From Deltaproteobacteria bacterium (GTDB lineage: Bacteria; SAR324; NAC60-12): a DNA stretch of 64,000 nt. Location: positions 62,001 through 126,000 of the forward strand of contig NYXK01000080.1 of assembly GCA_002685535.1 (NCBI GenBank). Reading direction: 5' to 3'. Shown here piece by piece: positions 35,746 through 46,870 of this stretch. Every line of letters starts with the position of its first letter. Position 1 is the first letter of the stretch. The notes under the pieces were generated by a model, which was not told the DNA's origin, did not search any database, and saw nothing but the letters and a program-made list of their open reading frames with translations. Both the position numbers and the translations under genes were made by a program.

Positions 35746-36240
35746 TCAGAAATCTGTAACTCTTCCATTATAACTCCAATCCCCTCTATCCCCCGTACTC
35801 CCCCATCTCAACGGCTCATTCTTCGGCCCTCCTACCTCCCCGGTCTTCGGATTCCTATCGCCCTCGAACTCAGGCTTCGCACCCCTCCTGATATCAGGAT
35901 GTAATTCCTCTCCCTTACCCGTCGACGCTATCCTCGCATTCACAGCTTCAACCTCTACATCCGAAGCCGAACTAGTAGTCTTGACCTCGGAGCTTGATGC
36001 CGGTGATTGGTTTATTTGCGGGCGGGCTCGAGGTGCAGACGGGGTTTCGATGGTGGGGTTTATGGTTCGTGGTGTGCTGAAGGCGCCGGTAGATGATTTT
36101 TGCAGACGCTCGAATTCTTCTTGTTCTTTTGTGGGAAGTCGTGGTGGTGCTGGGCCGGTGGAGAAGGCTGGTCTAATGGGGGTGGTTGTGAAGAAACGGC
36201 GGGAGGGGAGGAGAAACTTTCTTGGTAGTAGGCGTGACAT
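35746..36240 (-). CDS. SDH8: Succinate dehydrogenase assembly factor 4 (SDHAF4/Sdh8)
   Basis: An intronless 164-residue protein. The end carries the family signature (DUF1674), EFEGDRNPKTGEVGGPKNEP then LRWGSTGDRGDWSYNGRVTD and a final Phe: N-P-x-T-G-E-x-G-G-P-K-x-E-P-x-R...D-W-S-x-x-G-R-x-x-D-F. The first 25 or so residues (MSRLLPRKFLLPSRRFFTTT) are Arg/Ser/Thr-rich without acids, a typical mitochondrial presequence. In yeast and animals this factor binds free flavinylated Sdh1 (SDHA) in the matrix and aids its joining to Sdh2. The insertion STGDRG before DWS is slightly longer than in many orthologues. The gene is divergent from tryptophan synthase with 306 bp between the starts. Confidence 0.9.
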   Translation of the reverse strand: MSRLLPRKFLLPSRRFFTTTPIRPAFSTGPAPPRLPTKEQEEFERLQKSSTGAFSTPRTINPTIETPSAPRARPQINQSPASSSEVKTTSSASDVEVEAVNARIASTGKGEELHPDIRRGAKPEFEGDRNPKTGEVGGPKNEPLRWGSTGDRGDWSYNGRVTDF

Positions 36241-36459
36241 TGTTTCGGATCAATTGAATACTTATTGTCGAAGTTATCGTGAGACTCTGGATGTTCCAAT
36301 GCTGGATCTGCATTTGTGTTTGAGGCAGCTGGTGACTTGTGGCGAGCTCCGGATAAATTCCAAGTCAACAGTTCCCACATTACATAATCTTGCCCAAGGC
36401 GGTGACCTCTTTCGGCCGCGGGGCGTAAATGCCCTGGTACATCGGACGGCTATTGATCT

Positions 36460-36466
36460 TGACTCA
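36460..36466. promoter_or_regulatory. Gcn4/CPC1-type site
   Basis: A perfect palindromic core TGACTCA lies 81 bp before the tryptophan synthase ATG, in the promoter shared with SDHAF4. A related TGACTCT occurs near 36,513. Gcn4/CPC1 factors bind TGACTCA to derepress amino-acid biosynthesis genes, so its placement before a tryptophan gene is biologically sensible. Binding is inferred. Confidence 0.6.
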
Positions 36467-36546
36467 TTCAAATATTTCTGTATCCGCCCTCTGGCTTGAA
36501 CTCTTGCCCATTGACTCTTCATACACAATTTTCAACACTCGCAATC

Positions 36547-39007
36547 ATGGAAGGTCTTAAGAATAAGTTCGCAGAATGTAAGGCGGAGGGAAGAGTATGT
36601 TTAATCATCTTACAATTGCTACCCCTCCATACCGCCACTTGGATGCTAATTGTTGTTTGAATGTAGCCCGCGCTGGTGACATATGTTACAGCTGGGTATC
36701 CCACACCGGCGGAGACTGTGGATGTCATGTTAGGAATGGAGGCTGGTGGATCAGGTAAGAATATCAATTGAACATCAACATTGCAGTGCTAACTTTTTCT
36801 GTAGATGTAATTGAACTCGGTATCCCGTTCACGGATCCAATTGCAGATGGTGTCACAATCCAAAAAGCCAACACAGTACGAGCACAACCACCATTGGATT
36901 ACCATATGCTTACAACTGCAACAGCAAGCCCTCAAGAATGGAGTCTCGGTTACTTCGGTCCTACAAATGGTCCGCGATGCACGAAAGAAAGGCTTGACAG
37001 TCCCAGTTCTGTTTATGGGATACTACAACCCGATGCTGAGCTATGGAGAGGAGAAGTTATTGAAGGACTGTAGAGAGGCAGGTGTCAATGGCTTTATTGT
37101 CGTTGATCTGCCGCCCGAGGAAGCCGTTACATTCAGGAACTTCTGCACGAGAGGAGGGTGAGTCAGATCTGTTTTACCCATACAAGATTCAGGCGAAAAT
37201 AGATACTGACATTTGCCTTCGCAGACTCTCATACGTCCCTCTTATCGCTCCAGCTACCTCCGAATCACGAATGAAGCTTCTTTGCAAGCTTGCCGACTCC
37301 TTCATATACGTTGTTTCGCGGATGGGTGTCACTGGCGCAACTGGGTCACTAAGTACAGGTCTTCCTGACCTTCTGAAAAGAGTCAAGGATTACTCTGGAA
37401 ATGTCCCAGCTGCAGTTGGATTCGGTGTCAGCACAAGAGAGCACTTCTTGAGTGTGGCCGAGATCGCAGATGGGGTAGTCATTGGCAGTCAGATCATCAT
37501 CACTTTGGCAGAGTCGAAGGCTGGAGAGGGAGCAAAGAATGTCGAAGAATACTGTGCTAAGGTCTGTGGGAGGAGAAAGGCTGTCAACGGTAACGGAAGT
37601 CTGACGAGAGAAGTTGGCATCGTTGAGGCAGTCAATGGCGCGAAAGAGCCAAGTGGAGATAATGTCCATGTTGACGCTATTATCAAGGAGCCCAGCGGAC
37701 CAAACCTGGTGGACCAGATCGAAGCTCTCAACACGGATGAACCAGTTGATCCTGCATCGATTCCCCAAAGATTTGGAAAATTTGGTGGTCAATATGTTCC
37801 CGAGTCGCTGATGGACTGTTTATCCGAGCTGGAAGTAGGATTCAACAAGATCAAGGACGACCCAACGTTCTGGGAGGAGTACAGATCATACTACCCTTGG
37901 ATGGGACGTCCAGGCCATTTGCATATGGCCGAGAGACTTACTGAGCATGCTGGTGGTGCCAATATCTGGTTAAAGAGAGAAGATCTTAACCATACCGGAA
38001 GTCACAAGATCAATAATGCTCTTGGTCAAATTCTCTTGGCAAGACGGTTGGGCAAGACTGAAATTATCTGTGAGACGGGTGCTGGACAGCACGGTGTAGC
38101 AACCGCAACTGTCTGCGCCAAGTTCAACATGAAGTGTACGGTCTATATGGGAGCTGTGAGTCAAATTCTCTGTTCTACTTGATCATTGCTGATAATCATC
38201 CAGGAAGACGTAAGACGTCAAGCTTTGAACGTCTTCCGCATCAAGCTTCTTGGCGCACAAGTCGTCGCAGTTGAAGCTGGATCTCGCACACTCCGTGATG
38301 CAGTCAACGAAGCCATGCGCGCTTGGGTCGTCAAGCTCGACACTACTCACTACATTCTCGGCTCGGCCATTGGTCCCCATCCCTTCCCAACCATTGTCCG
38401 CACTTTCCAATCAGTCATCGGCAACGAGACCAAAGCCCAGATGCAAGAAAAGCGCGGCAAGCTCCCAGACGCAGTCATTGCCTGTGTAGGCGGTGGCTCC
38501 AATGCCGTCGGAATGTTCTACCCCTTCTCCAATGACCCATCCGTCAAGCTCCTCGGTGTCGAAGCCGGTGGAGATGGTATTGACACTGACCGCCACAGCG
38601 CCACTCTCAGTGGAGGAACAATCGGTGTTCTACATGGTGTCCGTACCTACGTCTTGCAAGACAAGAACGGCCAGATCTCGGATACGCACTCTGTGTCCGC
38701 TGGTCTCGACTACCCTGGTGTCGGACCCGAGCTCGCATCTTGGAAAGATAACGAGCGCGCGAAGTTCATCGCGGCCACTGACGCTGAAGCTTTCATCGGG
38801 TTCCGCCTTATCTCTCAACTCGAGGGTATCATCCCTGCTTTGGAGACAGCGCATGCAATCTTCGCTGCCATTGAGCTGGCGAAGACGATGGAGAAAGGAC
38901 AGGATATCGTTATTTGTCTAAGTGGTCGTGGTGATAAGGATGTGCAGAGTGTGGCGGATGAGTTGCCAACTCTTGGGCCGAAGATCGGCTGGGATTTAAG
39001 ATTTTAG
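36547..39007 (+). CDS. TRP5: Bifunctional tryptophan synthase (alpha-beta fusion)
   Basis: Six exons: 36,547-36,594; 36,667-36,754; 36,805-36,875; 36,925-37,157; 37,225-38,155; 38,204-39,007. All introns are GT-AG and phases agree, giving 724 residues. The alpha domain (about 1-255) cleaves indole-3-glycerol phosphate. [15 protein letters not shown] places Glu49 and Asp60 at the same numbers as the E. coli catalytic pair. A polar linker follows, then the beta domain (from [15 protein letters not shown]), which joins indole and serine using PLP. The PLP lysine is Lys408 in HTGSHKINN, and the phosphate loop is GGGSN at 553-557. Also visible are [14 protein letters not shown] and the end CLSGRGDKD. 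The length and fusion order match fungal enzymes of the Neurospora trp-3/yeast TRP5 type. Cytosolic, last steps of tryptophan synthesis. Confidence 0.96.
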
Positions 39008-39154
39008 TTTACTCCCGGACTGTGGGTTGAATGGGACTGTTGAAATTGTTGGCATTGATGGGATCGATATGTGTATATGACTTGCGTAGAGGGAATCATA
39101 AAAGCTTCTGCTTGGGACGCCTGGTGTTTTGTTATTTATCTTGCAAGGTGTCTG

Positions 39155-41305
39155 TCAGGTGATTGTTAGGAATTTCTTCTCGTGCAAATTCCCGCAGAGA
39201 CGTTCAACAAGCAATGGAATGCCGGCCCCCAAGCCAATTCTCTCAAATCGCCCAAGATCCTGGAGATTGCCATTTCTCCTCGGCCTCCTCAGCCTTTTCA
39301 ACAGTAGAAAACAGCGTCGATCCACTGATGAGCACTCTTTTTCAATCACAGATCCATTGGAGGTGTCTTCGAAACTCCAGTCGGAAACAACAAGAAGATA
39401 GCATTCCAATAGCTCAGAGCATTCAATATCAATGCGGCATAACACCTCGGGATCGGAAGACGAAGAATAGGCATTTTGCACACTTTGTGTGGCGAGTCTT
39501 GCTTTGATCTTTTCTTTACGAGCTGTAGACTGACGTACAACTGTCCCTTTACCACAGACTTGGACTTTGTGAACTACTCCCCACAGTTGTATATATCCCT
39601 TGATCGCCCCTTTGCGAAGTGCAGTGTTGTGAGAGGTCCACACATCAACAAGCCTAAGATCAGTGTCTGAGATCACCCTTTTCACTGGAATCATCCGGCG
39701 CCGAACTCCCGCTGTCTTATTGTTGAACCACTCGAAGCTGATTTGTGTTGATACCCCAGCAAGATGGATCCAGCTCCATGACGGCGAAATCGCTGACGAT
39801 GCTCTAGACTTCGGAAGGTCAGATGGCTTCCGTTGCCTAGAGCTGTGCCACAGAAGACCTCCATGCAAATTTTCCACCCATAACCCAGCGACGAATGTGG
39901 CGCCAAAGCATTCTTGGAACCGCTGAGCGAGACCCATGATAGCAGGCAATCGATCAGTCTCGACCGTCAGAGCCATACGCGAATACGGTTGCATCAGAAT
40001 GTACCATGAGATAAAAGGACCTTGAGGAGACTTCTCAAGTCCAGATCGTCGTACCTCATGTAAGAAGTATTTTAGCGGGCTATTGGTCGGTAACAGATAC
40101 GTAGCTCTGAGTTCCGAGGTGGTCCCAGTGAGACATTCCCAATGAATCTGCGTGTGTCCGAAATGTGCAAGAACAGGGCTGAGTATCTTTTCTTGCAATA
40201 TCCAACCTCTTAAGCTCATGCTCGAGCTCTCCAGATCTCCCTTCAGCGTGGACTGCTCTCCGCGTAGCCCAATCTGAGTCCCATCTCGCGTCTGAATATG
40301 CAGCTTCCAAGCATCAAAGGTATTCCAGCGATGAAAGAGCCCAGATGTACTATCTTTCGCTGACAGTGCGGATATCGTGATGAAACTGTGCTCAAAGATA
40401 CTTGCCATGCGGCCACATTCTCTTTCCCAGTCGTCGTCGTCGTCTTGAATTATGCAGAGACAATCGATCCATAAGTAGCGGAGACCTAAGTGGCGCACGA
40501 GCTTTATTGCATCTCGGAAGGTCTGGGTTAGCCGTTGTATTGCAATGTTACAAAGATGCTCATGGTAGTTTTGCCGAGTCGTCCTGTACTGCTGGGCCAG
40601 CGAGCTCCATCTGTAACTGAGACAAGCGTATCGTGCACGACGACCATTTGATGACATTAGCCGTAGGTAAGAGCCGTTCTCCTCTGCGGGAGAGGCCGGC
40701 CCGAGATCAAGAACTCTCGTGGGCAGTCTTTGAGCAGTGTTACGGAGTGCACACCGGGGATGTCCTTGGAGACATTGCGAAGACCAGGTTGCCATAAGAT
40801 CCATAGCTTCTGTTGAACCACAATAGTTGATCTTAGGTGTACCGAGTCGACCCAAGAGTTCTGGGCCCAGCTCCACATCTAAATGAATAGGATCCTCCTG
40901 AGCCTCAGGGGCATCACATTGCAAACCGCAGCGATACAGCTCAAAAGTCACAGTTCTCCCAACTTTCTTCTCCGAGCTCGCAGAATCTTCTTCTGGAGCC
41001 TCGCATATCTCAAGCACCGGATGAGGAGCTTCTGAGGAGTATGTGTACATATATGGCATGGATCTAGTGGAGTCAAGGAATCCAAAGTCTGGTTGATCGA
41101 ATTCTGACATCGAACGATATGCTTCACTGCAAAGCGCGCAGGACTGTGACAGATGCTTTCTAGCCATCTTCAGATTGTCGCCAAGTGGAAAGGCATAGGT
41201 GACCGGTTTGGATTTAGAGACTGTCCAACGCGAAGGGTTCAGATCACCGCTAACAATATCTGTAATTGCTTGGGCGCAGGTATCGCAAAGCTGGACCTTG
41301 GTCAT
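39155..41305 (-). CDS. HET-domain (heterokaryon incompatibility) protein
   Basis: A single open frame of 716 residues. Cys-rich N-terminal pieces (CDTCAQ; SCALCSEAY) precede the HET domain. It begins near residue 220 with ARYACLSYRWSSLAQ and continues through RDAIKLVRHLGLRYLWIDCL and CIIQDDDDDWERECGRMASI to SFITISALSAKDSTSGLF. These are the three conserved HET blocks (YxxLSYxWG-like; LWIDxxCIxQ; DW...M...Y/F..A...I.A). The run of five Asp is encoded by a GTC/GAC microsatellite. HET proteins act in non-self recognition and can trigger cell death in fusion cells. Most, including this one, have no assigned allele partner. Convergent with tryptophan synthase, 147 bp between stops. Confidence 0.9.
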   Translation of the reverse strand: MTKVQLCDTCAQAITDIVSGDLNPSRWTVSKSKPVTYAFPLGDNLKMARKHLSQSCALCSEAYRSMSEFDQPDFGFLDSTRSMPYMYTYSSEAPHPVLEICEAPEEDSASSEKKVGRTVTFELYRCGLQCDAPEAQEDPIHLDVELGPELLGRLGTPKINYCGSTEAMDLMATWSSQCLQGHPRCALRNTAQRLPTRVLDLGPASPAEENGSYLRLMSSNGRRARYACLSYRWSSLAQQYRTTRQNYHEHLCNIAIQRLTQTFRDAIKLVRHLGLRYLWIDCLCIIQDDDDDWERECGRMASIFEHSFITISALSAKDSTSGLFHRWNTFDAWKLHIQTRDGTQIGLRGEQSTLKGDLESSSMSLRGWILQEKILSPVLAHFGHTQIHWECLTGTTSELRATYLLPTNSPLKYFLHEVRRSGLEKSPQGPFISWYILMQPYSRMALTVETDRLPAIMGLAQRFQECFGATFVAGLWVENLHGGLLWHSSRQRKPSDLPKSRASSAISPSWSWIHLAGVSTQISFEWFNNKTAGVRRRMIPVKRVISDTDLRLVDVWTSHNTALRKGAIKGYIQLWGVVHKVQVCGKGTVVRQSTARKEKIKARLATQSVQNAYSSSSDPEVLCRIDIECSELLECYLLVVSDWSFEDTSNGSVIEKECSSVDRRCFLLLKRLRRPRRNGNLQDLGRFERIGLGAGIPLLVERLCGNLHEKKFLTIT

Positions 41306-41922
41306 CCTGGTTCTCGAGGTGCTGTTGCAGCCTAGAAAATGATAATAACCAACCGGTTAACCACTCTTGGATGGCGCTGGGGGTCTCCGAAGTGTAATCA
41401 GTCGAAATGATCTTTAATAGATTTGTATCCGACCTAAGCGGATTACGCACTCCACGCATGTCAGCTGAAGAGCACCAGCGAACGTTCTAAATACCGATGT
41501 TTACGCCACACACGTGATTCTTGGAAAGCAGATAAGGTAAAACGTGGCTGAAGGAGATCGTGAGGTAGCAAGGCTCAACATTTGTTTCGGATAACATCAT
41601 TCTGGTTTGGCGTACTTGAGTTCTAAGTACAGGATGAGAGCTGTGATGACCTATATAACTTTACTAGAGATACCACGAAGAATTCGACAAGGTTCGGTAA
41701 AGAACCCTTGTAGTCATCGAACTCGTTGCTCGCGGTTGTCTTGAAGTATGCTTGGGGGATTAACAGTGCCAAGTTAGCCCAGTCAGGCTACATATCTTCA
41801 AACTGGATATCTCCAATCCTAAATTTACTGCAAAATTTGTACAGTACAACACACATGCAGCCATCGACTTAAAAACGCGTCCTGAATTTCTCTTCTGTCA
41901 TCACAGTCACACTGAGTTTACT
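41306..41922. other. Intergenic
   Basis: 617 bp upstream of the HET gene and downstream of the broken 2EXR locus. It should contain the HET promoter. No distinct element recognised. Confidence 0.4.
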
Positions 41923-42790
41923 TTACCACTCTGAGTGAGACAACGACCGTGCCGGACCATATTCAACCCGCGGCGACGGCGCTGCTGCCGCTGCGAGTCC
42001 GTTTGACATGGAATGCTTCAAGAACTCTGGGAATGCAGTTGAGAACTCCTCAATGTTCGTCTTGGTTTCCTGCACATCTTTGGACACCAAGGGAGTGTAG
42101 TCAGACCAGTTGACAATGTCTTCAGATACAGCCTCGGAACGCAGTTCAGCATCTGGGCTCATGAATATCAATTCCTTTAGACCCCGGAAGCATTCGAGCG
42201 CATATAATAAGGCCCAAACCTTGTCCGACTGCCGCAAGAACGAATTTCCTTTTCGGATCGTTGGGGTTATTGATCTTGTCGATGAAAGCATTCTCCAGAC
42301 AACCTCCGGTTGCGATCAGGTAGATGCAGGTTAGCTCCGCCTTTGGGACTGGAACTGGACCGGGCGACAGTTCCCAGTGCCAGGAGAATTGAGCTATGTC
42401 TCCTACTGAGTGAAATTATATCTTATATTGTGAGGGTTGGAAGTAAATAGTTCCCACAACATTTTGTTCGTAGTCTGGTTGAGTGTATTTCGGCCATATA
42501 TAACTCACTGTGTGCCCACCTGCTCCGTACAAATTCAGTGCAATCCTTCTTGAGTCTCTGCACACGTATAAGACGGCGGGTTGGTGTCTCTTGATAATCA
42601 AGTCGTTGGTGCTCCTACCATTGTCGACATCGTGGCGTTTGATTTCGATACAGTTTGGGATGATCGCAAACTCCCACACCGCCAGTTGAAGCTCGAGTGG
42701 AAGCTTGAGAAAGAGGCCAAATCGTTGGTCATCGGTTGAGGCTTCGGTCTGGGAAGGACTGTTTGCGTTGTGCGGGATAGTAGACTGCAT
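41923..42790 (-). pseudogene. 2EXR-domain gene, broken by a stop and a frameshift
   Basis: The most likely start is 42,790 (MQSTIPHNANSPSQ). The 2EXR opening FGLFLKLPLELQLAVWEFAI and the second block HQPAVLYVCRDSRRIALNLY are intact. The frame then meets TAA at 42,416-42,418, just where the domain's Y-F-x-x-x-x-D block should follow (GTIYFQPSQYKI, stop, FHSVGDIAQFSW). Near 42,250 the readable frame shifts by one, after which KVWALLYALECFRGLKELIF and a plausible C-terminus run to 41,923. No GT-AG intron restores the frame. This looks like a recently disabled gene, though sequencing errors cannot be ruled out. Confidence 0.6.
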
Positions 42791-43039
42791 AGTGCGCAAG
42801 TGATGCTTAGTGCCGTGGCTGGTCGTTTGTCCTTCGTCGGCACTGGATACTTGAAATGGGGGTTTTGGGATCTCAGGAGAATACCAAGGGAAGGAAAAGC
42901 AGGGTCTCTTTATAGTATTCCACAGTTGAGTACTATAGCCATGAATCATTGATATATTGTGTGTGGGAACCGGTGGTGTTTCCCATGATTCACCGGTGAT
43001 GACTACCACTTTGAGCTTCTGACAACATATTTTCGCGAA

Positions 43040-43731
43040 TCATGTAGCCCTCCCCGAAAACTTTCCGAAGTCTTCGGTAGTAATTCTGACATCGATCTCC
43101 TCGTCTGCATCCGAAGTCCCAGTAAACTGCCTCCTCGCTATAACATATAGGTCTCTAGACCTATGAAAACTGTCCATCGCGATCAGCATCTTTGGCTTCT
43201 TCTTCAAATATGCCACCGTCTGGCGGTAAATCTCCTCGCTAAATGCCGGCTACAGCATAATGATCTCGTTGAGGCCCCCAAAACGAGTCCAGGCCATCGG
43301 GATCATGGTTTCGGGCTTGAAGTAGCGGGCCCAATTCGCATTCGGACGTCTCATCGAAGGAGGGGTCCCAACTGCCACAGTGCGAACTTTAGTGATATCT
43401 TCTAGGATGGGCTCCTTACTTCCTGTGAAAAATTCGCCCATCGCTTGCAATGTATGGAATTGCAGGATGTCTTTGTCGCCAGAAAACAGGATAGGACGGC
43501 CGAGGTTGGCCTTGAAGCAGTGCTGATAGCGTGCCAAGACGAAGGATCTTGATTCTCGGCACGTCTGCAACATGGCGTTGAGCGTGGTTTCGATGGTGTT
43601 CATTGCGATGCAGTAGGGTATGCTGATGACATGATGGCCATTTCTTATAGATATGATGCGCGTACCAGGTAAAGCGTATTCCCAGATACTGTCCTTCAGC
43701 TCGGCTGGTAAGTCCGAGAAGCATGAGGTGT
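43040..43731 (-). pseudogene. 2EXR-domain gene remnant with in-frame TAG
   Basis: Minus-strand reading gives CFSDLPAELKDSIWEYALPG, the domain start. NAMLQTCRESRSFVLARYQH and FSGDKDILQFHTLQAMGEFF follow in one frame, the three 2EXR blocks. A TAG at 43,250-43,252 is followed by about 70 further in-frame codons (PAFSEEIYRQTVAYLKKKPK and on) that look coding. The codon was probably CAG, a C-to-T change in the CpA context favoured by RIP. No initiation codon lies in frame before the domain. A GT-AG intron of 42 bp (about 43,732-43,773) could join an earlier exon, but an upstream TAG blocks it. Treated as a broken neighbour of the locus at 41,923. Confidence 0.55.
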
Positions 43732-44622
43732 CTGGCGGATTATTTGCGCATTGCTTTATGAGAGAGAGCTTACCAAGCTCGCCAGTCAGTAGCTAAAGAG
43801 ACATGAACAGAGCTGAGTGTCGTTCTTCACGACATGAGACTTTGATTATACAGACTTTGTGGTAGTAAAACGAAAGTTCGAGCTGAAAGGCAGAATGAAG
43901 TGGTATTTTGAAGCATGGGCCTCTAAAATAGGCGGTAGCCACCATCAGGTGAGGAGTGGGCTAAGCCACCAACGGAATAGTGCATTCGTCCTGATATTGT
44001 TCATCTATTGAGATAGAAGGGAACTATTTGATCAGTTGTTCTGCATGATTTCGGTTATCACAAGAAAAGAAATAATTATCTAGGATAATTTCCAAAAAGT
44101 CCCTTCCCGAAAGTCAAGAGCGAGCCCGTCCCGCAGGATTGAAAGATCGCTTGTTCTATCCAGTGAGCATATAAGTTAGGGAGAAGTAAAGCTTCATGTG
44201 AATAATAGTAAGGAAATTTACTTACGGCTGCCAGGGGGTATGTTCAACCCGAGGTACCTTTCCGCAGATGAAGCTTGGAACCCTCTCAGACGCAGTGAGC
44301 ACTCGGGGGGAAAGACTCACCGGTATGCGGTGTATTAATCGTTGCAGACTCGACGGAAATACGCACGTTGATGGCATGGAAATTTATACGGATCATATGA
44401 TACAATACCATTGCAAGACGTTTGTGAATCTTGTTCTGTTGGAAGTTATTAATAAATCCGGCTCGGCCGAGTGACCGGGCCGGACATACCATATGCAAGA
44501 CGACATTTCGCCATATTCTTTAATAAAGCTAAAGAGCCTCGAGAGCCACGTTGATGATTGAATACTGTCCCAATTATCCCAACAAATTCTTTCTCTCCCT
44601 CTCTTTTTCGCCCATTGAAAAC
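43732..44622. other. Intergenic
   Basis: About 890 bp between the 2EXR remnant (minus) and the monooxygenase (plus). It should hold the monooxygenase promoter. No clear element seen. Confidence 0.35.
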
Positions 44623-45960
44623 ATGGTCCTGAAAGTTCTGATAGTTGGTGGCGGCATTGCTGGTCCATCTCTCGCTCACTGGCTGTCGCGTCTTAACACC
44701 GAAGTGACACTCATCGAGCGATTCCCTAGAATGCGAGCATATGGCCAGCAAGTTGACCTTCGAGGCCAAGGGGTGCCAATGATGAAGAAGATGGGCATCG
44801 AAGCCGCAGTTCGTGCCGTCACTGTCCATGAGCCAGGAATGCAGCTCATTGACCAGAGTGGGAAAGAAATGGCGTACTTCCCTAGCATTGCGACAGATTC
44901 TACCCAGCAAAGTTTCAGCTCGGAGTTTGAAATCATGCGAGGTGATCTGGTCAAGACACTTGTAAGTCGATGGTTGCTCTTATTCCTCCCCATATTCTTC
45001 CTACAGCTAAACTTCGCTCAGTATGATCTCACCAAAAGCAAGACCAATGTCCACCATGTCTTCAACACCTCAGTAAAACGCCTCGAACAAGACGATGACA
45101 AGAATCCAGATGGCAAAGTGCACGTTCAGTTTACAGACGGCCGAAAAGATGACTTTGACATGGTGGTTGGAGCAGACGGAAGCGGTTCACAAATTCGCAA
45201 AATCATGCTTGGTCCAGATGCACCCGATCCAAGATACTCACTCAAGTCTCACATGGGATTCTTCACCATTCCTTCCCTCCCAGGAGATTCCGATCGATGG
45301 ACATTATGCCATCTACCAGGCCGAAAGGTCATTGGGACGAGACAAGACCAGCCTGACCTTCTTCGCATTTACATGATCGTCCACGGAAAGCAGCCTGCTC
45401 TTGAGGCAGCGCAAAATTCTGAAAGCCTGGAGGAGTTGAAGAAGGCATGGTCGCAGTTGTTCGAAAATGGCGGGTGGAAGACTGATCGTTTCATGCATGG
45501 TCTTAAGCATTCACCGTTGGCTGATGATCTCTATTCAACTCGGCTGGAAGAGGTTCGGCTCCCGAAATGCAGTTGGTCCAAAGGGCGGGTTGTGTTGATC
45601 GGTGATGCAGCACATTCTCAGGCGGTGAACGGTCAAGGTGTTACTCTTGGATTTGTGGGGTCTTATATTCTCGCTGGTGAGATCGCAGCACTGGCGAGAC
45701 AAGAGGGGACCTCTCTGTCTGCTGCTGTTGGTCAAGGGGTGAAAAACTACGAGAAGAAGTTCCGTCCTATGGTATCTCAGACACAGGGAAGTAGCTTCGG
45801 CTTAGGAGTTCTCCTCCCCCAATCGAAGTTCGGCATTGGAATTCTCCATACGATCGCGGGATGGGCGGCGTATTTGGGCTACGGTCAATCCGGTGGTACT
45901 GGTGCAGATAGCAAGGCGACATGGTCGTTGCCTCAATATCCAGAGCTGGAGGGGAAATAG
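44623..45960 (+). CDS. FAD-dependent aromatic-hydroxylase-type monooxygenase
   Basis: Two exons, 44,623-44,961 and 45,022-45,960. The 60-bp intron (GTAAGT...CTCAG, phase 0) keeps the frame open, but the segment it encodes interrupts DLVKTL/YDLTKSKTNV and is absent from the family. The protein is 425 residues. It has the Rossmann FAD motif VLIVGGGIAGPSLAHWLSRL (G9-G14), the dual-binding GADGSGSQIR at 163-172, and GDAAHSQAVNGQGVTLG from residue 307, which contacts the FAD ribityl chain. This is the FAD_binding_3/PHBH-like class that uses NAD(P)H and O2 to hydroxylate aromatic or polyketide substrates. The substrate is unknown and no biosynthetic backbone gene is nearby. The upstream TTG/ATG at 44,551-44,556 is a less likely start. 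Confidence 0.88.
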   Translation: MVLKVLIVGGGIAGPSLAHWLSRLNTEVTLIERFPRMRAYGQQVDLRGQGVPMMKKMGIEAAVRAVTVHEPGMQLIDQSGKEMAYFPSIATDSTQQSFSSEFEIMRGDLVKTLVSRWLLLFLPIFFLQLNFAQYDLTKSKTNVHHVFNTSVKRLEQDDDKNPDGKVHVQFTDGRKDDFDMVVGADGSGSQIRKIMLGPDAPDPRYSLKSHMGFFTIPSLPGDSDRWTLCHLPGRKVIGTRQDQPDLLRIYMIVHGKQPALEAAQNSESLEELKKAWSQLFENGGWKTDRFMHGLKHSPLADDLYSTRLEEVRLPKCSWSKGRVVLIGDAAHSQAVNGQGVTLGFVGSYILAGEIAALARQEGTSLSAAVGQGVKNYEKKFRPMVSQTQGSSFGLGVLLPQSKFGIGILHTIAGWAAYLGYGQSGGTGADSKATWSLPQYPELEGK

Positions 45961-46870
45961 AACTGAGTGTGACAATAATGGGATTGAATATCAACTGTGG
46001 GCGTTAACTACACGCATAATGTCAGGCAAGAGGTTGAACTAAGCTTTTGGGGCACTCCTTTGTCATAGCTCGCAAGAAGTTCAAGCATATCTTCTCGGCA
46101 TAATCCCAGTTGTAACGGAATGACCCCAATCTCGGGCTGAAACCACAGTTGTCCCTGTTATTGGCACCTCATATCGGTGTCTGAAGCTAGGATTCTAGGG
46201 CAGAGCCGAAACGGACCATAGCAAAGGAGTGCTGATAAAGTTCGAGCTTAAATACTCAAATGTCCCAAAGCATCGTGATCCAGATGTACCGGAAGCTAGG
46301 TAGTATGTAATATGGAGAGTTCGCTACTGATATGCTGATTAGAGAACAAATTTGGCGCAATGTTCTCCTGATATTGAACTGGAGGGGCGGATGGTAAAAG
46401 TTGCAGGAATGACCATCGCAGAAGTTCTCCATCGATAGCTAGTAACTCTCAGACGCTGCATTTCTTTGCATAATTAGCTTTCTGTCAATAGGGTGCTTCC
46501 TGGGAGTCTGAACCTTTCTATTGGATGAAATCCTTAGTTTTCGACTTGCGAGTGTGGGACAAAGTATAACCTGAAGTCAAAGCTAGTGGGTCTGTGCGAA
46601 CCACAAACTCTATCTGTACGCCGCTCTCCAGTCCCGTTCATCCAGAAAATCATTCAAATACTGCCACATTCCTTGATTTTGTGGATCAGTCAAATGTGCA
46701 GCGTCGCTTCCCCGGCACACAAAGTTGAGGCTCCTTCAACCACTCTCGATTGGCCGCCCCTCGATACATCACACTTGGCAGTACTCGACTACAACAAAAT
46801 CATGGACTTTCGTTCATAGCATCATGATCGAAATGACGGGCCCGTGAAAGTGATTCTCCCCCTTAGAGAC
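45961..46870. other. Intergenic
   Basis: About 910 bp between the monooxygenase and the Pth11-like gene, both on the plus strand. It should contain the promoter of the latter. Nothing else recognised. Confidence 0.35.

Noticed and set aside
37349-37792. Long antisense ORF inside tryptophan synthase
   Set aside because: It is a shadow of a strongly conserved coding sequence on the other strand.
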